The position numbers were made by a program, and so were the translations under genes. Shown piece by piece: positions 1-10,479 of a stretch of 64,000 nucleotides of DNA. This DNA comes from Ichthyophis bannanicus (lineage: Eukaryota > Chordata > Amphibia > Gymnophiona > Ichthyophiidae): positions 53,728,955-53,792,954 of the forward strand of contig CM066032.1 of assembly GCA_033557465.1 (NCBI GenBank), in the 5' to 3' direction. The notes under the pieces were generated by a model. That model searched no databases. It was not told where the DNA came from and was given only the letters and a program-made list of their open reading frames with translations. Numbering within the stretch: position 1 is the stretch's first letter; each line of letters begins with the position of its first letter.

Positions 1-420
1 GGCAGCAATGTTCCAAGGGAGAGCATCTTGAACTTCTCCCTCACCAGCAACTTGAGGTTGCGCAGGTCGAGGACGGGCCTTATGCTCCCTGTCCTTTTTG
101 GCATGAGGAAGTACCTGGAGTAGAACCCTCTGCCTTTGAAATGGTGGGGCACCAGTTCCATCGCTTTGTCCTCGAGAAGACCCGTCAGCTCTTTCAGTAG
201 AAGGAGAGACCTGAGGGACTCTCCCTGAAAATAAGGGGGAGAGTCAGATGGAGGAGGTAACCCTCCTTGACCACTCAAAGTGCCCGGGAATCAGTGGCTA
301 TGGTCATCCACCTCTGGGCATAGGGGGTCAGATGTCCCCCTGTGGGCTGCAGACCTCCTTGGGGTAGAGAGGCTATACCCAAGGAGTCAAAACCTCCCCC
401 CAGACTGGGCAGGGGCTGGT
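1..420 (-). pseudogene. DIRS A1 reverse transcriptase N-terminus
   Basis: Minus-strand translation gives the block LDLRNLK…EKFKML just before the palm domain, matching the intact-looking RT in A2 near 12000-12100. Only the first part of the domain is inside the window and the catalytic YxDD region is not. Frames are interrupted around 250-420, where the gag-RT linker should be. It is therefore a relic. Confidence 0.65.
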
Positions 421-422
421 AC

Positions 423-1849
423 CTAGGGTTTTGGAGCATTCTGCTTACCAGGGCCATGCCCATGTTCCTTGGCCTGCTGACCCTGTTTGGGAGCCAGGGA
501 GGCCTGGAAAGGTGAATAGTTTCTGTAATCATCCCCTTTCCTCAGGTAGCTGGGCTTTTTACCTGAGCCCTTCCGTTGGCGAGGGGCAGCGATCTTTTTA
601 GAGAGCCTGGTCTTGGTCATGAACTCAGTGTCTCCAGCTCAGTAGCCTTGTCAGTCATGGGTTTGCCAAAGATAGAGATAGGCACTGTGAGTGATGCCCT
701 TGGAGGGGCCTTGTACTGGATTTCTAAACTCACCCGCTCAAGGGTACTCCTCCGATTCAGTCGGGAATGCCAGGGCCTTAGACATGTCCTTGACGAAGCC
801 AAGGAACCCCATATCCTCTGGCAGGGACCATCGCCGTGGCTCCGATGTGGGAGAGTCTGAGGGGATGTCGTGGTGGCAATGGGTATCAGGTGATTCCTCA
901 TCCTCCATCTCCCACTCGGAGTAGTCCATCCAGGACTCAAAGGATCCACAGGCCCCAGGGCTAACCCCAGCCCGTGGCCTTCCGAGGCTCCACAGCCGGC
1001 ACCAAGCACACTGGGCTGGGGATGATCTCGGTCTTGTCGAGCAGGAACCGGATCGAGACCTCAGCCAAAGGACAGACTTGAGGCCGAAGGACCTCAAGGA
1101 TCGGCTCAGCCTCCAAGGACATCTTTGATGTTGAGGGCCTGGTGGTCAGAGCAGATGAACCAGTCATACTAGACAACAGCGCCCGCTGCTGGCCCATGAA
1201 GGCAGACAAACTGAACTCCAGGGCCACCATTTTGGACTCCAGGCCAGAAGGCTCCTCAGCCATCGGTGTGGGCACCAAGGGGCTCAGGCCCAACGCCGGT
1301 TCCCCCAAAGAGGAATCCTTAACGAGGATGGTGTCTGGCGACCGAGGCCAGTCCGAGGTAGAGGCCAGTCCGAGGTAGAGTCCTTTCGGAGGACTTTTGC
1401 AGGCCGCTCCCTCTCCAATTCCTCGGAGGAGCATCAGACTGTGGGACCTGGCCCAGGGCGCACCCAGCCGATCAGATCCGTCCAAGGACACCGCCTTCGA
1501 GGCTGTCTTCTTCCTGGATTCCCTCGAGGGAGACCCCCTCTCTGAAGGACTACGACAGGGCTCGGGCTTCGAAAGGCCCACCTGAGACATTGAAGCTTCA
1601 GACAAGCCTTGGCCTTCAGAGATGCCGGGGACTCAAGGAAAAACATATTGTGCTGCTGCTGGTGGCGAATCTTGAGGGCCATGCTGGACATCTTCTTGCA
1701 GAAACCCCATGCTGCAGGGTCATAGTCAGGCCCGAGGCAGCAAAGACAGCAGTTGTGCGTCGGTCAAAGACAATTTTTGTGCACTGATCACACTTCCTGA
1801 ATGGGGGAAAAAGAACCCCTGCGAGGTCGAAGACCCACAGGGCTGCCAA
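423..1849 (-). pseudogene. DIRS A1 gag-like ORF, broken
   Basis: Minus-strand frames at 423-620, 617-1009, 961-1605 and 1616-1849 together match the gag region of A2 (12376-14441). They include a basic KKPSYLRKG-like tail, Pro/Ser/Arg-rich central parts and a degraded Cys-rich box near 1740-1790. At least three frame changes are needed to read through. DIRS gag proteins are thought to package the RNA. This copy cannot make one. Confidence 0.6.
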
Positions 1850-2481
1850 TTGAGAAAAAAAGGCACAAAGATGCTGAAAGAAAAAGGAAAACTACAAAAG
1901 AGGACCTAACTCTATGCTGGGACAGTGAGGTCGGGTGGTGGGAAGAGTACCGGTGCAATACCAGAGGCGAATATAAAACTCACGCAGAAAAAAATAGAAA
2001 TTACACTTACCTGGTAATTGTCGTTCCTTGAGTTACGACAGTTTAGTCCTCTACTTCTGGGTTGTGCACCTCTTCCTGCAGCTAGGAGACTGGGCATGTC
2101 AAAATCGTGACATCACTGGATATAGCCTGCTGGTATCTCCCATCAGCCTCCAGTGTACTATTGACAAAGCAAACTCAAAGGAACAACAAAATAACTATAC
2201 CATAACTTTAAATAACTCCCCATTCTTCAACCGGAGGAGCCTTTTAAACCGTATCCGTCTTATATTTTCTCTCTTTTTTTTTTTTACTTTACATTCATGT
2301 CCCCCCTATGCAAACACGTATCCTATACCATCACCTCGTTTAAATAAGAGAAAAGAAAGAAAGGAGAGGGATACTCACTGCGATCTAGAAACTGAAAGGA
2401 TCTGTCTACTCCTTGAGATTGATGCTTCACTCCGCCTGAAAATAAACTCTGAAGAAATCACACTCCTGGGCGGGAATGAGG

Positions 2482-2578
2482 ACTAAACTGTCGTAACTCA
2501 AGGAACGACAATTACCAGGTAAGTGTAATTTCTATTTCCTTATCGTTCCTCCAGTTTAGTCCTCTACTTCTGGGATGT
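2482..2578. repeat. DIRS2 internal complementary region
   Basis: 2482-2533 is the reverse complement of the left tip (1996-2048). 2534-2578 is the reverse complement of the right tip (7033-7077). In DIRS elements this region is believed to template completion of the ends and formation of a circular DNA intermediate. Confidence 0.85.
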
Positions 2579-2589
2579 AACAGAGCAGT

Positions 2590-3330
2590 AATCATTGGGA
2601 GGGACCTATCAAGCCAACTCACCATACTGCCAACCCGGAACAGGCTTCCTTTACTGCCAAAACATTTAGGCAGTAGAGGTTACTGAGGAAATGGAGACAA
2701 CCTGGAAGCTGCTCTACAAATCCCTCCTGGTGGAATGACACGGTGATTCACCCATGAAGCCGCTTGTGCCCTGGTAGCAAGAGTCAGAAAGCCCCCCGGA
2801 ATCATACAACCTCGCCAGCAGAAAGCTGAGGCAACCACCGCCTTAACTCAGTGCGAAATGGCCGCCTTCGCTGCTGCTTCCCCTTTGTGGGGACCTCCAA
2901 CCAGCACACAAAAACAAAGAAAGGAACATCGCACCTTGCATGTAATGTTTCCTATCGGTGTAAGCTACGAATAAAAACCTCCCCTTCCAGAAAAACCGAG
3001 AACTGGAAGAGAAATCAATAGGCTCAGGAGAAAAATCAGAAAAACACCTTTTGGAAGGACGACAGGACTGCTCGCAAACACCACCCTCTATCCAGAAAGG
3101 GTGAAAAAGGCTCATTAGATGACAACGCCTGAAACTCCGAAACTCGTCGCAGCAAACAACGAGCTATCAAAGCCACTGTCTATAACAGCAAATCCTTTAC
3201 TGACGCCTGGAGTAAAGAATCAAAGGACTCTTTAGCTAACGCCTCTAAGGCCCAATCGGGATCCCCCGGCGGCACCCGAACTCTCCTTGAGTAGCGCAGT
3301 CAGATCCCAACTTAAGGAAACGCTACACAT
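2590..3330 (-). pseudogene. DIRS2 tyrosine recombinase relic
   Basis: The minus strand shows, across frameshifts and stops, GGPHKGEAAAKAAISH, then LATRAQAASW, then EICRAASRLSPFPQ. These correspond to GGPRKGKAASKASIARW, the HxxR box and the region before the catalytic Tyr in DIRS3 (28880-29700). The His of HxxR is replaced by Leu and the frame is broken, so it is inactive. Confidence 0.65.
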
Positions 3331-3367
3331 CGATCCGAACACCTAGCGCTATTCCCTTCACAGACTC

Positions 3368-3736
3368 CTACAGCCGGAAACAGTCGGCCGCTGGATCCTC
3401 TAAGGAACTGGCCGCTAGTTCCTTCAGACACTGTCCTGCAGAGAACTCAGACCAAGGATACAGACACCTTTCCTGTTCCAGGCGAGTAGACTGCCGTAAC
3501 ACTGCGACCAGCGGAAGCATGCTCTCGCCTCCCCAGGCTCCAAAAATGGGAGCTTGTAAGGCCAGAGCAATGCCCCCAACGATCGCTTCAGTGAACCATC
3601 TACTTTCCCATCTTGCGATAAAGATTGCTAGGGCTCTGTTACATACAGTGAGTCCGCACACCCTGGAAGTGCAAGGTGTGCACCCAGCCACGTGGTACCC
3701 AGGCGTGCCCCTGCTTAGCCTCAAAATGTCAATCAA
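3368..3736 (-). pseudogene. Possible DIRS2 gag-like relic
   Basis: A 122-codon open frame between the recombinase relic and the right end, rich in Ala and Leu. By position it would fit the capsid-like part of gag, but I see no decisive motif. A weaker gag-like stretch may lie at 4150-4380. Confidence 0.3.
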
Positions 3737-3739
3737 GAA

Positions 3740-6700
3740 CAGGCGAATTCAGGACAGCTGAATACTTTCTTTATTTTCCTTCCTTCTTTATTTATTTTTA
3801 TTATTTTTTTTTTTTTTACAAAGACACCTCTAAACCAAAAATGCCTTCAGCATATGTTAAGAGACGCTCTTTCCGTGCCAACAATATGAAGTAGAAAGAA
3901 CTCCCAAACACAGGCATACTAATCCACGGCCGTCCTGCTAGAGTAACGCCTCATTCCGTCTGACTGCACAAAGATGGACTTTATATTTTAAGTTCAACTA
4001 GCACCTGGTGATATGAAATACAGCTCTCATTCTGCAGTGGCAATTGAGTCAGCAATAAAGAAGCCGAGAAACTGCAGACAAGTTCCCATTATACCACCTG
4101 GTAAAGACTCCACTTTTAGACCACTGAAGCAAAAAAAAGCATGCGAGCGTGCCTTGTGTCCTGCCAGCAGCTGATCGAATTGAAGAGATTCAGTGTATGC
4201 AGGGCATTGTCCAGAGAACGCAAGGCCCCTCTTCCAGGCTGACTCCACATTCACAGTCTAAACCGGCAGTCACCTTGGCTGATGCCGATCAGCGCAGAAG
4301 CCATCCTGTAAGCCCAGCATATGAAGTATGCCTACTAGAGTCTGAGCCGCTGCCATTGCTGCTAGAGAACTAGCCTAGCTGTTCTGGCCCCCCATTAAGG
4401 CATTCACTGAAACTAGCAGAGACTCTCCGTACTGGAGAACCTCTGATAAATGGAATGGGAGCATAGATAGCTCCAAAGGCCAGAGTTCTATTTCGCAATC
4501 CCTCTCCGCTGAGCTACCTTTTCCATATGTAAAATTAAACCCCATATAGCCAAAATTAAGACATTACAAATCTACCGTAAAATCTTATAATTTGGCAAAG
4601 TCAAACTAAACGGGAACATTTTCCATTACGAAACCACACAACTATAAAATTCTTCCCATGACATAATGCTTATGGCAGAGCATTCCACATCTGTGGACTG
4701 GCCATGGCGCTCACCCAAGCACCTGTTACAACTGTCCAAGAGAGTTATCACCATAATTCCTTTTGACCTGAATAGGTTTACAGCGGAACATAGCGCTATA
4801 TCACAGCAGCTAAGCCAAAATATTATCCTACCATATAAATCGACTAACGCTGTATAGGACCTTCTATGGATAGCGGAAGGAGATTCTGGTAAATCAACAT
4901 AGCTATGCCCTTTTTTTTTTCCCCAAGATAGGACTCCAAAAACCAAGTTTCCGCCAACTCCAATGAAATCAAAGCAGATCCGCTAAAATTACCCAAACTG
5001 CTACTATAGCTTTGCAAGAAGCTACCAGCCCCCGCTGCACCCAGTGGTCCTTCCCCCCCTTATCCTGGGAGATTCTGCATTGCAGGAGGCGTTGCCCACC
5101 CCCTGCCAGCCTACTGCATCTGCCATGGAGCTGAAGAGCAAAATAGAAAGTACCCCTGGAAGCAAACAATGTCCCATCCTTGGGATCCAGGCGCAAAAGG
5201 TAAAAATCAAAAGTAAAATCAACAGTGTTAGCTAAAAATGAACAAGGCTATCTCTCACTAAAGCGAGTTTCTTTTTCTTTTTGAAATCCCACCGAAGTCC
5301 ATGGGACCCAAGCTTTCGAACACAGCCCCTGACGCTGTGCATTAACCGCAACCAGAGAAATGAAATGAAACCCTGCTCTAGTAATAGATGAGAATTTCTT
5401 GGGAAGGGCCTGCTAAGTGTTGCTATGAAACCCACAAGCACCTCACCAGGCCTCCCTGCAGTCAGAGAAATAGCAGTGGGATACACCGACCACCTTGCAA
5501 ATGGAGGTCTGAGAGGTTGTTGCCTGTGTGAACCTGATGAGTAATATGATATTATATGGTACCACTCACCCCCCAGGGATGGGGGCACTGAATACTTTAT
5601 GTGATTCATGAGCAGCGCTGTCATTCGGTGGCCTTTAGGGCAGCAGAGCCCGACCAATGATACAGAAATTAAGAGCTTTAAATCTTGGTCATATAAACTG
5701 GATTCTCAGACCTTACATCACATCACCGAGGCTCTGTGGTGATTTCTTTCCTGATCTGCAGATAATGGCTGCCTGCACAGTCATAGAAAGGCACTATTGA
5801 GTGTACCAGCTGCCCTCTGGTGGCCACAGACCGTAGCACAGGCACTTCCCGGTTGGCAGTTTAACTGCCAGTCTATTTTTGTACATTCTAAGGTTTGCTA
5901 AATCTGTCCCTGTGAATTTTGGGCAACTTTCACTATAGACTACATAAAGGCACACTTCTAGGCTTTCCCTCCTGCAAACTACAAGTTAGGGCTCTGCCCT
6001 TGAAACTAAAAGCTGGCAATTTGCCTAATATCCTGGGGCCTTAACAGATGCTCCTCAGAGACATGATTAGGAGGGAAAGACCATGTGGTATCAGGGATCA
6101 ATGCCAAAACTGCTGTCCTGTTTTTAAGTTTATTCTTATTTATTCTATAAAGAGGATTGACAACAGTCCCTCTTAATGCTGAGGAACCCCCTGGCCTCAA
6201 AAAAAAAAAACTACAAACAAAAGAAACAAACACTAGGCCCAAAAATTTAGCTATTCTGCCTGTTTTCCTCACGCAGGCAACTTTCGCGATGCGGTCCAAA
6301 TACCTAGAGAGGAAATGGCCGCCCCTTCGCCAATGAATTTTGGCGCCAAGAACAGCCGCCGCTGCAAAAAATGAGGCCTCAGCAGACCAACAGAGCCCGA
6401 AGGCCTTACCTGCAGGGCCAAAAGCCACACAGCCTGCTACCTCCTCCTTGAATTCCTCCGATCCTCAAGCTGCGCTTATGTGCCTGGCAGCCGCAGCGAG
6501 GATCGCTCAGCCGGTTCCACAGAGTAAAATTAAAATCCCGCAGCAACGGAGAGGCTCCGTCTCACACAGCTTCAGTGTGGCTGTACGGGTCCCGGAGCTT
6601 TCTCCCGTACAGTCCAGGGAGAGAGATCCGCACCGGAAAATGCCTGCAGCAAGTGAAAATCACTGACAAGGAGGGAAGGCGAGAACTGCTACTAATTTAA

Positions 6701-6940
6701 AGAACCAGGCTCAAATTTAAAATTACTGTAAATAAGGAAATTTGCTCCTAACTAAAGGGAACTAATCCCCGATTGTCAATTAACCAAAGGTAACTGAATT
6801 AAAAGTAAGATTAAAAGTAAATGAAAGGTAAAAATCAAAAGTAAAATCAGAATTTGTCACACTAAATGCTCCTATCTGTTCCCCCCCAAGTGAGCCCAGA
6901 AGCTAGGCTCACTATGTCCTCCTGCTGCAAGGAGACTGGA
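3740..6940. other. DIRS2 interior without recognisable gene
   Basis: Contains AT-rich tracts, short frames and a purine/A-rich region at 6180-6230. I see no convincing coding region, RT motif or separate repeat boundaries. It lies inside DIRS2 between gag-like relics and the right terminal repeat. Confidence 0.4.
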
Positions 6941-7599
6941 CACACTGGCGGCTGATGGGAGATACCAGCAGGCTATATCCAGTGATGTCACAACTTTGAC
7001 ATGCCCAGTCTCCTAGCTGCAGGAAGAGGTGCACAACCCAGAAGTAGAGGACTAAACTGGAGGAACGATAAGGAAATCAACTTTTTCTGGGGACTAGCCA
7101 GACAGACATCTAAAGGACTCAGTGGAAAAAAGGAGACTGAGCAAGATGGCACCCTTGGGCAGGAAGGGGACCACACGTGTGGTGGCATCTCCCAAAGGCT
7201 TTCTTTGAAAGCTGGGAAGATGCTTCCATGAGGGCTCCATCGGTGCCAACGTCACCCATATGTGGGGGCTGACTTCCTGCTTGTTCCCGGAAAACAGAAA
7301 GTTACATCAGAAGAGGTGGGGACACGTCAGACATGCAGTGCGCACATGGAAAGACCAATGCCGCTTTTTTCTCTTTATTCCTTTTTTTATTAGAAATTTC
7401 CAATATACATCCAAAAAACATACTATAAGAAACATGATACAAAATAACAAAAAAAACTTTGTAAATCAAACAAATCTCATCAAATTAGACCACAATATTT
7501 ATCAATGGGGGCAACAAGAAAAAGCACCTAAGTTATAAATTAAACCTTAAGCAACAGTATATAAATCAAAAACAGGGCAAAGATTTAAGCGTCAGCCAT

Positions 7600-7794
7600 A
7601 TGGGATACCACATTGACTAGTAACGCCTCTCTCGCAGCTAAGAATTCTAAAAGCTGCCCTGGCTCAAGAAACACAGGTCTTAGCCTGAAATCTCAAAACG
7701 AACTCCCCCACCAAGGGAGAGGACCCTTGGCCAAAGTTCAAAGAAATCCTTCTTCCCCGGTTGGGTTACTCATGACAATCGGGGAAAATATGTA
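7600..7794 (-). pseudogene. L1 ORF1 C-terminal part and tail
   Basis: Directly outside the left mariner end, the minus strand reads IFPD…, then PLVGEFVLRFQAK, then (with a frame change) LLEFLAARE and a stop near 7600. This matches the end of L1 ORF1. The remaining 7377-7600 is a non-coding AT-rich 3' tail. Confidence 0.6.
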
Positions 7795-7899
7795 TACAAG
7801 GTGTGACAAAAAAAGAAACGAGACAGTCCCATAAATGTTTTATTACAAGATCTACAGAGAAATTACGCATTATCCCCTTCAAAGTAATCCTCCTCTTCC

Positions 7900-8895
7900 C
7901 CTCCCCCTCCCCGTTAATACATTTCTGCATTTGCTTCTGCCATGTATGGAAGCACTCTGTAAAGTCTTCCTCCTTTAGGTCCCTCATCACAATGGCCTTG
8001 ATCTCTTCTACAGAGGTGAAATGAGTTCCTTTGAGCAGTCTTCAGCCTTGGAACGAGCCAGAAGTTGCACAGTGCGAGATCTGGGGAATAAGGAGGGTGG
8101 TTGAGAGCTGTGATCTGTTTGTTGGCCAAGAACTGCCTCACACAGAGCGGTGTTCGCGGGTGCGTTGTGATGGAACAGCCACGATTTTTCTCCAGAGAGC
8201 CCGCCTACTGTGCCGAACCCAGTCATGGAGGCGATTGAGGACCTGCTGGTAGACGTGCTGGTTGACTGTCTGACCCTCAGGCACAAACTCATGATGGACC
8301 ACTCCCTTCTGGTCGAAGAATGCGATCAGCATGACCTTGATCCGGACATGCGCACCTTCTTGGATCTGGGGTAACAGTCTTCCAATGCAGGCTCTGTCTC
8401 TTCCTTTCAAGGTCATACTGGAAGACCCAAGTCTCATCTCCTGTAATGACTTGGCCAATGAACTCTGGATCTTCTCTAGCAAGTCTCAACAAACATTGAC
8501 CCGGTGCTCCTTCTGGTCGTCCGATAAAAGTTTGGGCACCATCTTGGCACACACCTTCCGCATACCCAGCTCCTGCACCAAGATGGTCCGCACAGACTCC
8601 CTGCTCAGGCAGAACTCCTCAGCTATCATCCGCACCATCAATATACAATCACTCTACACCAGCTGGTTCACTGTCAATGTTCTCAGCCGTTTTTGTCGTG
8701 AAAGGCTGTCCTGACTTGAGGTCATCCTCCACCTCCTCGCGGCCAGTCATGAAGCATTTGTGCCACTCGAAGACTCACAGCCTTAACATTGCATCGTCTC
8801 CATAAGCCTTTTGGAGAAGTTGGAGACTCAGTTGGGCCCTTCTTTGCTCCGTATTTCTGCCACCTCCAGTTGCGTGACAAAGCCATGGAGCAATG
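7900..8895 (-). pseudogene. mariner-family transposase, inactivated
   Basis: Minus-strand frames show TGDETWVFQYD (first catalytic Asp, near 8435), then MLIAFFDQKGVVHHEFVPEG, WLFHHNAPANTAL near 8185 and PPYSPDLALCNFW near 8065. In the DD34D mariner family these are the three catalytic Asp regions. Here the second Asp is missing (HHNAPA where the family has HHDNAPA, a 3-base loss) and the third is Asn. Several frameshifts are also needed to connect the blocks. The cut-and-paste enzyme is therefore dead twice over. Confidence 0.9.
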
Positions 8896-9006
8896 TGCTA
8901 CATAAAAAAACTTGATAAAGAAAAACAGAGTGAGAGAAAGCGTAGTTACTCACCTGTAACAGGTGTTCTCCAGGAGCAGCGGGAACCAGTCCTCACATAT
9001 GGGTGA

Positions 9007-9020
9007 CGTCGGCGCCGACG
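9007..9020. promoter_or_regulatory. 14-bp perfect palindrome in DIRS terminal repeat
   Basis: CGTCGGCGCCGACG, repeated in the opposite terminal repeat at 14597-14610. In copy B the same place (40993-41006) reads CGTCGGTACCGACG, also a perfect palindrome with a changed centre. It sits beside CATATGGGTGA. A protein-binding or hairpin site is possible. Confidence 0.6.
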
Positions 9021-9206
9021 GAGCCCTCGCGGAGCAATTTTCCCCAGCTTTCAAAGAAAGCCTTTGGGAATTGCAGCGCGCATGCGCGGTCCTCTTCCCG
9101 CCCAAGGGTGCCATCTTGCTCAATCAGATGACATAGCTAAGACAGCAAAAAATTAGCAAAAAAACAAAAGCATAGAACTGCAACTCCAAGGGGAGGAGGG
9201 AGGGTT

Positions 9207-9305
9207 GTGAGGACTGATTCCCGCTGCTCCTGGAGAACACCTGTTACAGGTGAGTAACTACGCTTTCTCCAGGACCAAGCAGGAAGTCAGTCCTCACATA
9301 TGGGA
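9207..9305. repeat. DIRS A2 internal complementary region
   Basis: 9207-9263 is the reverse complement of the left tip (8940-8998), and 9262-9305 of the right tip (14612-14654). TTTCTC at 9264-9269 is the reverse complement of the GAGAAA core at both insertion edges. Confidence 0.9.
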
Positions 9306-9442
9306 CTCCAAAAGCTTAAGGCTACCGGAGACCCTAAGCGCAAAAATGAGCTCCCTCAAGCTCAGCAGCCAGAAGGAAGGAATCTTCTCTGAATACGTCT
9401 CCAACCGGTAGCCCAACATCCGGGATGGAGGGTAGGAGTTGC

Positions 9443-10435
9443 CTATACCTCGAAGAGGTTACGGAGGACTGCCTGTCCGAAAGCACTGTCCCTGCGGGAC
9501 TCCCTCTCCAGGCAGTAATGGGCCGCAAAAGTCTGGCTTGAAGACCAAGTAGCGGCCCGGCAGATGTCTGCCAATGGAACAGAGCGGAGGTAAGCCACTG
9601 ACGTAGCCTTCGCCCGAACACGATGGGCTGTCACTCGACTTTCCAACGAGAGGCCGGCTGCCTCGTAAGCCCAAGCGATACAGTCAGCAATCCAGATGGA
9701 CAGGGTACGCTTGGAGACAGGGAGCCCCAACTTATTGGGGTCATAAGAGACGAAGAGCTGAACAGCCCTTCTGTGCTCTCGCGTACAGTCAAGGTAGAAG
9801 GTTAACGCCCTTCTACAGTCCAGGGTATGCAGGACCATTTCAGCTTGGCTGGAGTGTGGCCTGGGAAAGTAGGTCGGAAGCACCACCTCCTGGTTGATGT
9901 GAAAGGGGGAAACCACTTTGGGAAGAAACTTAGGGTGAGTCCGTAGGACTACCTGGTTCTTGTAGAACCTAGTGTACGGAGGATCAGACACCAGGGCCTG
10001 CAGTTCACTAACGCGTCTAGCAGAAGTGAGGGCTACCAAGAACAAGGTTTTCCAAGAAAGAAAACGAAGAGGACAGGTAGCCATAGGTTCGAAAGGCGGA
10101 CAGGTAATCCGCTGTAAAACCACATTGAGATCCCAGTCCGGGGCTGGGGGGCGCAAAGGTGGTTTAAGGAGAAGGAGGCCTCTGAGAAAACGAGCCACCA
10201 GAGGGTGGCTAGAAAGAGGTCTGCCATCCACCGGCATGTGATGCGCAGAAAGAGCACTGAGGTGGACCCTGACCGAGTTGGACTTAAGGCCAAGATTGGA
10301 GAGGGAAAGCAAGTACTGCAAGACCACTGATGCTGAACAGGAGAAGGGATCTTGAGATTGCTGAGCACACCAGGCGGAGAACCGACGCCACTTAAGAGCG
10401 TAGGACTTCCAGGTGGAGGGCCGCCTGGAGGCCAA
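9443..10435 (-). CDS. DIRS tyrosine recombinase
   Basis: Uninterrupted 330-codon frame. The N-terminal half (residues 1-110) resembles the SAM-like core-binding domain (WKSYALKWRRFSAWC). The catalytic half carries TSARRVSEL (catalytic Arg, near residue 138), TAHRVRAKATS (the HxxR box, near 269) and FAAHYCLERE (the Tyr nucleophile, near 308). In DIRS elements this enzyme integrates a circular double-stranded DNA intermediate by site-specific strand exchange. The frame lies just downstream of RT-RNase H and just upstream of the internal complementary region, the usual place. The start Met at 10435 is the first in frame, but translation could be coupled to the upstream frame. All expected catalytic residues are visible. 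Confidence 0.9.
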   Translation of the reverse strand: MASRRPSTWKSYALKWRRFSAWCAQQSQDPFSCSASVVLQYLLSLSNLGLKSNSVRVHLSALSAHHMPVDGRPLSSHPLVARFLRGLLLLKPPLRPPAPDWDLNVVLQRITCPPFEPMATCPLRFLSWKTLFLVALTSARRVSELQALVSDPPYTRFYKNQVVLRTHPKFLPKVVSPFHINQEVVLPTYFPRPHSSQAEMVLHTLDCRRALTFYLDCTREHRRAVQLFVSYDPNKLGLPVSKRTLSIWIADCIAWAYEAAGLSLESRVTAHRVRAKATSVAYLRSVPLADICRAATWSSSQTFAAHYCLERESRRDSAFGQAVLRNLFEV

Positions 10436-10479
10436 GACGACCTCCTCTACCTCTGGAGGTAGGCAGAGGGGAGCAAGGA

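Larger units (their letters stand above)
1996..7077 (-). mobile_element. DIRS2, decayed non-autonomous DIRS element
   Basis: Left end at 1996 (AGAAATTACACTTACC) and right end at 7077 (GAACGATAAGGAAAT). Inverted terminal repeats are seen at about 2055-2160 and 6940-7045. An internal complementary region at 2482-2578 carries the reverse complement of the left tip joined to that of the right tip. Core AAAT occurs at both insertion edges and in the internal junction. A recombinase relic lies near 2590-3330 and a gag-like relic near 3368-3736. No RT or RNase H signature is visible, so it would need enzymes from another copy. It is inserted in A1. Confidence 0.85.
1..7295 (-). mobile_element. DIRS retrotransposon A1 (partial, interrupted)
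   Basis: Minus-strand DIRS-type element whose RT, RNase H and recombinase end lies left of the window. Seen: RT N-terminal sequence at 1-420, gag-like frames at 423-1850, and the right terminal repeat at about 7140-7295. The terminal repeat matches that of copy A2 at 14500-14654, including the stretch around CACCCATATGTG. A second DIRS element sits between 1995 and 7078. The bases flanking it (…AAAAAAAT and CAACTTTTT…) read straight through in A2 near 14430-14440, which proves the split. Confidence 0.85.

Noticed and set aside
2028..2486. 152-codon plus-strand frame
   Set aside because: Covers the DIRS2 left terminal repeat and inner sequence; low complexity, no homology recognised.
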